DNA from: CAXBES01 sp963974915
GTDB lineage: Bacteria; Bacteroidota; Bacteroidia; Flavobacteriales; Flavobacteriaceae
Direction: 5' to 3'
Assembly (NCBI GenBank): GCA_963974915.1
Contig: CAXBES010000008.1
Span: 107,466-171,465 of the forward strand
DNA length: 64,000 bases
The position numbers and the translations under genes were made by a program. A model generated the notes under the pieces. The model was not told the origin of the DNA. It ran no database searches and was given only the letters and a program-made list of their open reading frames with translations. Positions 61,028 to 64,000 of the stretch are shown here, one piece after another (within the stretch, counting starts at the first letter, position 1; every line of letters starts with the position of its first letter).

Positions 61028-62500
61028 TTATTCTACCAACATTTTTACCGTCACATTCTCCGAATTGTTAGAGAATATTACAAGATACATACCTGAAGAA
61101 AGATTGATTGGTAAGCTGTTTTCTCCTTGCATAACTTCTTCAGATAGCAACAAATCCCCCTGTAATCCGAAAACTTCAATTTTTTCGAATGAAAAGTTGT
61201 TATTAAAAGTAATTCTATCTGTTGCCGGATTTGGATAGAAACTAAAATCGGTCAATGAATTTTCAGCCACATCTAAGATTCCACATATAAAAGGATCGAA
61301 GACCACTTCACCCAAAGTACCGTCATCTACCATATGAAAGATCACATCTTCTACTTGTGCAGCCGTACTTTGTTGTCCTTCTATCCAGCAGTTATGTTTT
61401 GCAGTTATTGGTAGTGCCGTATTATTGTAAAGTGCAAAAACCTCTCCTCCATTTCCGTTTTCCGAAAAAATATTCTCTCCCGGATTATCCACGTCATCAC
61501 CCAAATTTATACTTGCAGAACCAATTACGGTAATACCCCAAAGATTTCTTCTAAACTCATTACCGGAAGCTATAACCGGATTTCCAGCCGTTGAGGTATT
61601 TAAAGAAATCCCACTGCCGCCTAAAAACGGATCGCCCTGAGAATCATTATCCTCTATGATGTTATTTCTCACCAAAGCCGAGTCGCTGGGACCAATAATG
61701 GTCATTCCGTAACGGTTGTCGGTAATCACATTGTCGTCTATGATAACATTAATGCTTCCTCCCACTAAATTAGCGACTGCGATACCTCCTACCATGTCTA
61801 ATGCACGGTCCCCAAGGATTGTATTATTGAGAATTTGCAATGGCTCAGCTGCCATTGTGGTACCCATATTAATTTGTGGTCTGTTAGAATTTGATTGGTT
61901 ATTACCTTCTATGATATTGTTAGCAATTAATGCCGAAACCTGTGAGTTGGCCGCAGAACTAACCGCCGGAAGTTCGTTAAAGGAAATGGTATTGTTCGTG
62001 ATCTCGGGCATCCCACGAGAAAGGGAGATCACCGCTCCGGTAGTAGCACCACCCGCCACATTGTTCGAAATATCCGAATTATCAATGATAAAATCTTCGG
62101 TGAGTACACGTAATCCGCCACCGTATTCAATCGTAGCATTTCGTATTTCAATCTCAGAAAATTCTTCAAATCTAAAACCTTCGTAAGGTGCAGTTTGGTT
62201 TATAGCCGTAATGGTGACAGCGTTAGAATTTACTGTGAATGTTCCGAAGACAGTTACTAGTAAATCTTCATCGATAGATAGTGTTAGATCCGAGTCTATA
62301 ATAACTGTATCGTTTGCCGCAATTTCCAGATTTTCTAAAAGTGAATAATTAGTTCCGGAAACAGTGATCGTCGAAGGACTATTTGATGCAATATCATCCA
62401 ATGTCCAGGTTACACCCGTATTTGGCGTAGTATAAGTTTGAGCAATCGCAATTGCCGATGATATGAGAAAGATGTGTATAAAAAGTAATGTATTTTTCAT
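61028..62500 (-). CDS. Secreted right-handed beta-helix protein with type IX sorting domain
   Basis: This 490-aa protein has a signal peptide (LFIHIFLISSAIAIAQT), then parallel beta-helix repeats (about 90-370) marked by ISNNVAGG, ITNNTISFNE, LNNTILG, IIDDNVITDN and VRNNIIEDND, as in NosD/pectate-lyase-like folds. The C-terminal type A sorting domain (DFSFYPNPATDRITF ... VTVKMLVE) directs it to the type IX system. It probably binds or cleaves a polysaccharide, but no catalytic residues can be assigned. It has its own terminator. Confidence 0.9.
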   Translation of the reverse strand: MKNTLLFIHIFLISSAIAIAQTYTTPNTGVTWTLDDIASNSPSTITVSGTNYSLLENLEIAANDTVIIDSDLTLSIDEDLLVTVFGTFTVNSNAVTITAINQTAPYEGFRFEEFSEIEIRNATIEYGGGLRVLTEDFIIDNSDISNNVAGGATTGAVISLSRGMPEITNNTISFNELPAVSSAANSQVSALIANNIIEGNNQSNSNRPQINMGTTMAAEPLQILNNTILGDRALDMVGGIAVANLVGGSINVIIDDNVITDNRYGMTIIGPSDSALVRNNIIEDNDSQGDPFLGGSGISLNTSTAGNPVIASGNEFRRNLWGITVIGSASINLGDDVDNPGENIFSENGNGGEVFALYNNTALPITAKHNCWIEGQQSTAAQVEDVIFHMVDDGTLGEVVFDPFICGILDVAENSLTDFSFYPNPATDRITFNNNFSFEKIEVFGLQGDLLLSEEVMQGENSLPINLSSGMYLVIFSNNSENVTVKMLVE

Positions 62501-62607
62501 TTTAATATGTTTTTTAGAACTCCAAAAATACCACTCGCATTCTTAAAAAATAAGTAACAAACGTTAAAACCGTCTCAACTTTTTTCAAAAAATAGTAGCT
62601 TTATAGG

Positions 62608-63582
62608 ATGATAGCTTTATACATTCTATGTATCGTATTCATTATCACCCCCTTCTTTCCCGCGATCGGAAACCAGCATTGGTTTTTTAGAACTGCAGAT
62701 TTTGTTAGATTGCAATCCATAGCGATAGAAATAGTGTGTATCGTACTTTTAGTTCTGTTAACTCCCTCATTCTCCACATGGGATTGGATCTTACTATTTT
62801 CACTTATAGGTGCTACTACCTATCAAATTTTCAAGGTCTTTCCCTATAGCTCTCTATATCCCAGAAAAAAGCCCGATTCGCCACAAGATGGAATGTTTTC
62901 ATTACTTGCTGCGAATGTGCTTCAAACTAATAATAGCTTCGGAAAATTTATCGCAGAAATTGATAAGTTTGACCCCGATGTGGTGCTTACCATGGAATCA
63001 AATTCAGATTGGGAGGAAGGCCTTTCTGAAATAGAAAAAACATACCCTTACACGGTTAAAGTCCCCTTAGATAACTTCTACGGAATGCACCTGTATTCTA
63101 AAATAAAACTTGAAAACACTAAAATTAACTACCACATTGAAGAAGATGTTCCTTCAATACTATGTGAGGTACCAATAAACGATAAAACAACAATTTTCTT
63201 AGCATGTCTGCATCCGGCTCCACCAAGTCCTACCGAAAATGAAACCTCAAAGGAACGCGATGCAGAGCTAATGACGGTTGGTAAAAAAATAAGAGATATC
63301 GATAAACCGGTAGTTGTTTGCGGCGATATGAACGATGTTGTATGGTCACGTCCCACCCGACTCTTCAAAAAAATGGCAAATATGATAGATCCGAGAATTG
63401 GGCGCGGATTTTTCCCCACCTATCATGCAGGGTATCGCTTTATGAGATTCCCATTAGATCATCTTTTTCACACTAAAGATCTTTTTATAGGCAAAATGAT
63501 ACGCACTGAAAACTTCGATAGCGATCACTTTGGAATGTATTATGAAGTCTTTCATAAAAAAAAAAGTCCAAACTCCACCTAA
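62608..63582 (+). CDS. Endonuclease/exonuclease/phosphatase family membrane protein
   Basis: This 324-aa protein has two to three N-terminal membrane helices (1-85) and an EEP domain (about 97-318): LLAANVLQTNNSF, VVLTMESNSDWEE, LACLHPAPPS, VVCGDMNDVVWS and SDHFGMYYEV, so all metal and catalytic residues are present. The reading frame ends just after a run of ten A (63556-63565). One A fewer would add a tail (VQTPPNPKLNGDDKKEIEDL...) ending at 63643. The longer product may be the ancestral one. A role as nuclease or phosphodiesterase is possible. Confidence 0.88.
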   Translation: MIALYILCIVFIITPFFPAIGNQHWFFRTADFVRLQSIAIEIVCIVLLVLLTPSFSTWDWILLFSLIGATTYQIFKVFPYSSLYPRKKPDSPQDGMFSLLAANVLQTNNSFGKFIAEIDKFDPDVVLTMESNSDWEEGLSEIEKTYPYTVKVPLDNFYGMHLYSKIKLENTKINYHIEEDVPSILCEVPINDKTTIFLACLHPAPPSPTENETSKERDAELMTVGKKIRDIDKPVVVCGDMNDVVWSRPTRLFKKMANMIDPRIGRGFFPTYHAGYRFMRFPLDHLFHTKDLFIGKMIRTENFDSDHFGMYYEVFHKKKSPNST

Positions 63583-63670
63583 CCCCAAATTAAATGGCGA
63601 TGATAAGAAAGAAATTGAGGATCTTATTCAAAAAGCCAAATAACTCCCGCAATACTTTATGTTACTAAAT

Positions 63671-63711
63671 AAAAAGCCTCTCGATATGAGAAGCTTTCTG
63701 CTGGTGCGGGC
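63671..63711. repeat. 41-bp direct repeat, copy 1 (tRNA tail plus terminator)
   Basis: This 41-bp block is identical to 63808-63848. On the minus strand it holds the last bases of a tRNA (GCCCGCACCA) and its terminator hairpin (GCTTCTC/GAGAGGC). Here the tRNA body is missing, replaced by the GC-rich dispersed repeat that starts at 63712. Confidence 0.8.
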
Positions 63712-63780
63712 CCTTCGAGCTGCTCAGGACAAGCTCGGAGACTTCCCTCGACTGCGCTCGGGACAGGCTTCTCGTCTCCC
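63712..63780. repeat. GC-rich palindromic dispersed repeat
   Basis: About 70 bp, clearly richer in GC than the surroundings, contain CTTCGAGCTGCTCAGGACAA and later CTCGACTGCGCTCGGGACAG. Translated, it gives the SAVEG/ACPEQLEG-type peptides that often appear as false proteins from such repeats. It resembles interspersed palindromic repeats of Bacteroidota genomes. Confidence 0.6.
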
Positions 63781-63807
63781 CAAGTAAATTTTAAAATGGA
63801 ACATAAA

Positions 63808-63848
63808 AAAAAGCCTCTCGATATGAGAAGCTTTCTGCTGGTGCGGGC
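63808..63848. repeat. 41-bp direct repeat, copy 2
   Basis: This copy is identical to 63671-63711 and continues into the tRNA-Leu 3' fragment, so it is the original tail and terminator. The copies are 137 bp apart, with the GC-rich palindromic repeat between them. Confidence 0.8.
63813..63836 (-). terminator. Terminator of the tRNA-Leu gene
   Basis: On the minus strand GCTTCTC pairs with GAGAGGC around a 5-nt loop and is followed by a T-run. It lies directly after the tRNA 3' end. Confidence 0.65.
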
Positions 63849-63898
63849 GGGGAGACTCGAACTCCCACGCCGTGAAGCACTAGATCCTAAGTCTAGCG
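63839..63898 (-). tRNA. tRNA-Leu(TAG) 3' fragment, 5' part missing
   Basis: Read on the minus strand this runs GCTAGACTTAGGATCTAG (anticodon stem-loop, anticodon TAG), a variable arm, T arm GGGAG-TTCGAGT-CTCCC, acceptor 3' strand CGCCCGC and ACCA. The matching acceptor 5' strand GCGGGCG and a normal D arm are not found to the right; the sequence there is AT-rich and unrelated. It is therefore a truncated copy of the kind left when an element integrates in a tRNA gene. A functional copy should be elsewhere, probably at the far end of that element. Confidence 0.72.
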
Positions 63899-64000
63899 TA
63901 TATTGCACCAAAGAAACACAAAAATACTCATTTTCAATTAGTTAGTCGTTTTTTCATTTTCTTTAAAGTCATTTAATATCAGTTGATTTCAGCATTTGTT
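63899..64000. other. Start of a probable second integrated element
   Basis: About 100 AT-rich bases replace the expected 5' half of tRNA-Leu. No gene is visible before the window ends. This is probably the left end of an integrative element or island extending to the right. Confidence 0.4.

Noticed and set aside
63657..63911. 84-aa protein on the minus strand
   Set aside because: It spans a tRNA fragment, terminators and a palindromic repeat; the SAVEG/ACPEQLEG peptides are typical false translations.
63839..63911. Complete tRNA-Leu gene
   Set aside because: No acceptor 5' strand or D arm pairs with the 3' half, so it is a fragment.
1..64000. CRISPR array
   Set aside because: No regularly spaced direct repeats of 24-40 bp and no cas genes were seen.

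Overview
The window looks like a chromosome segment from a marine member of the Flavobacteriaceae (Bacteroidota). It is AT-rich, has Bacteroidota-type TAnnTTTG -7 boxes, secreted proteins with type IX secretion C-terminal sorting domains, many Sec and lipoprotein signal peptides, flavobacterial polyamine and mevalonate genes, and an arsenosugar biosynthesis cluster. Taxon and functions are inferred from recognised families; no database search was run.

Layout. (1) 1-12.4 kb is a horizontally acquired island, visibly more AT-rich than the rest. It holds a compact operon: an Upf1-like SF1 helicase (5' end outside the window), a 1,486-aa protein with about 29 Trp-centred repeats ending in a DarT-type DNA ADP-ribosyltransferase domain, and a DarG-type macrodomain protein. 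A 362-aa protein of unknown function follows. Next comes a mobile-element module: small DNA-binding-like proteins, a mini family-A-polymerase-like protein, two small unknown genes (one behind a near-perfect 30-bp palindromic operator) and a tyrosine recombinase at the right edge. (2) 12.4-16.3 kb is chromosomal: a redoxin plus a cytochrome c/copper-monooxygenase-like pair, tryptophan 2,3-dioxygenase and a DUF481 protein. (3) 16.4-31.4 kb is the arsenosugar cluster (AhpD-like protein, ArsS, rhodanese, two glycosyltransferases, nucleoside phosphorylase, ArsM) with associated DUF547, sterol-desaturase-like, hemerythrin, FAD-reductase, ferredoxin-membrane and glycosyltransferase genes. (4) 31.4-47.6 kb holds cell-envelope genes (LpxR-like, M28 peptidase, TolB-like propeller, membrane glycosyltransferase), a five-gene polyamine operon (arginine decarboxylase, agmatinase, deoxyhypusine-synthase-like, GNAT-nitrilase fusion, acidic protein), a membrane MutS-like ATPase, a pseudouridine synthase lacking the catalytic Asp, a nitrilase, a UbiA prenyltransferase and mevalonate kinase. 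(5) 47.8-57.7 kb looks like a small regulon: two paralogous lipoproteins, an ECF-type sigma factor with a membrane TPR protein and a membrane-anchored TPR-CHAT protease, and a secreted M23 peptidase. Three upstream regions share the promoter-like motif GATGACATTTT-N10-CGATGTA. (6) 57.7-63.6 kb holds housekeeping and secreted genes. (7) 63.6-64 kb has duplicated tRNA tail sequences, a dispersed palindromic repeat and a 3' fragment of tRNA-Leu(TAG), which suggests another integrated element starts at the right edge.

The strongest candidates for undescribed biology are the helicase / Trp-repeat-DarT / DarG operon and the shared ECF-type promoter linking the CHAT protease operon to envelope genes.
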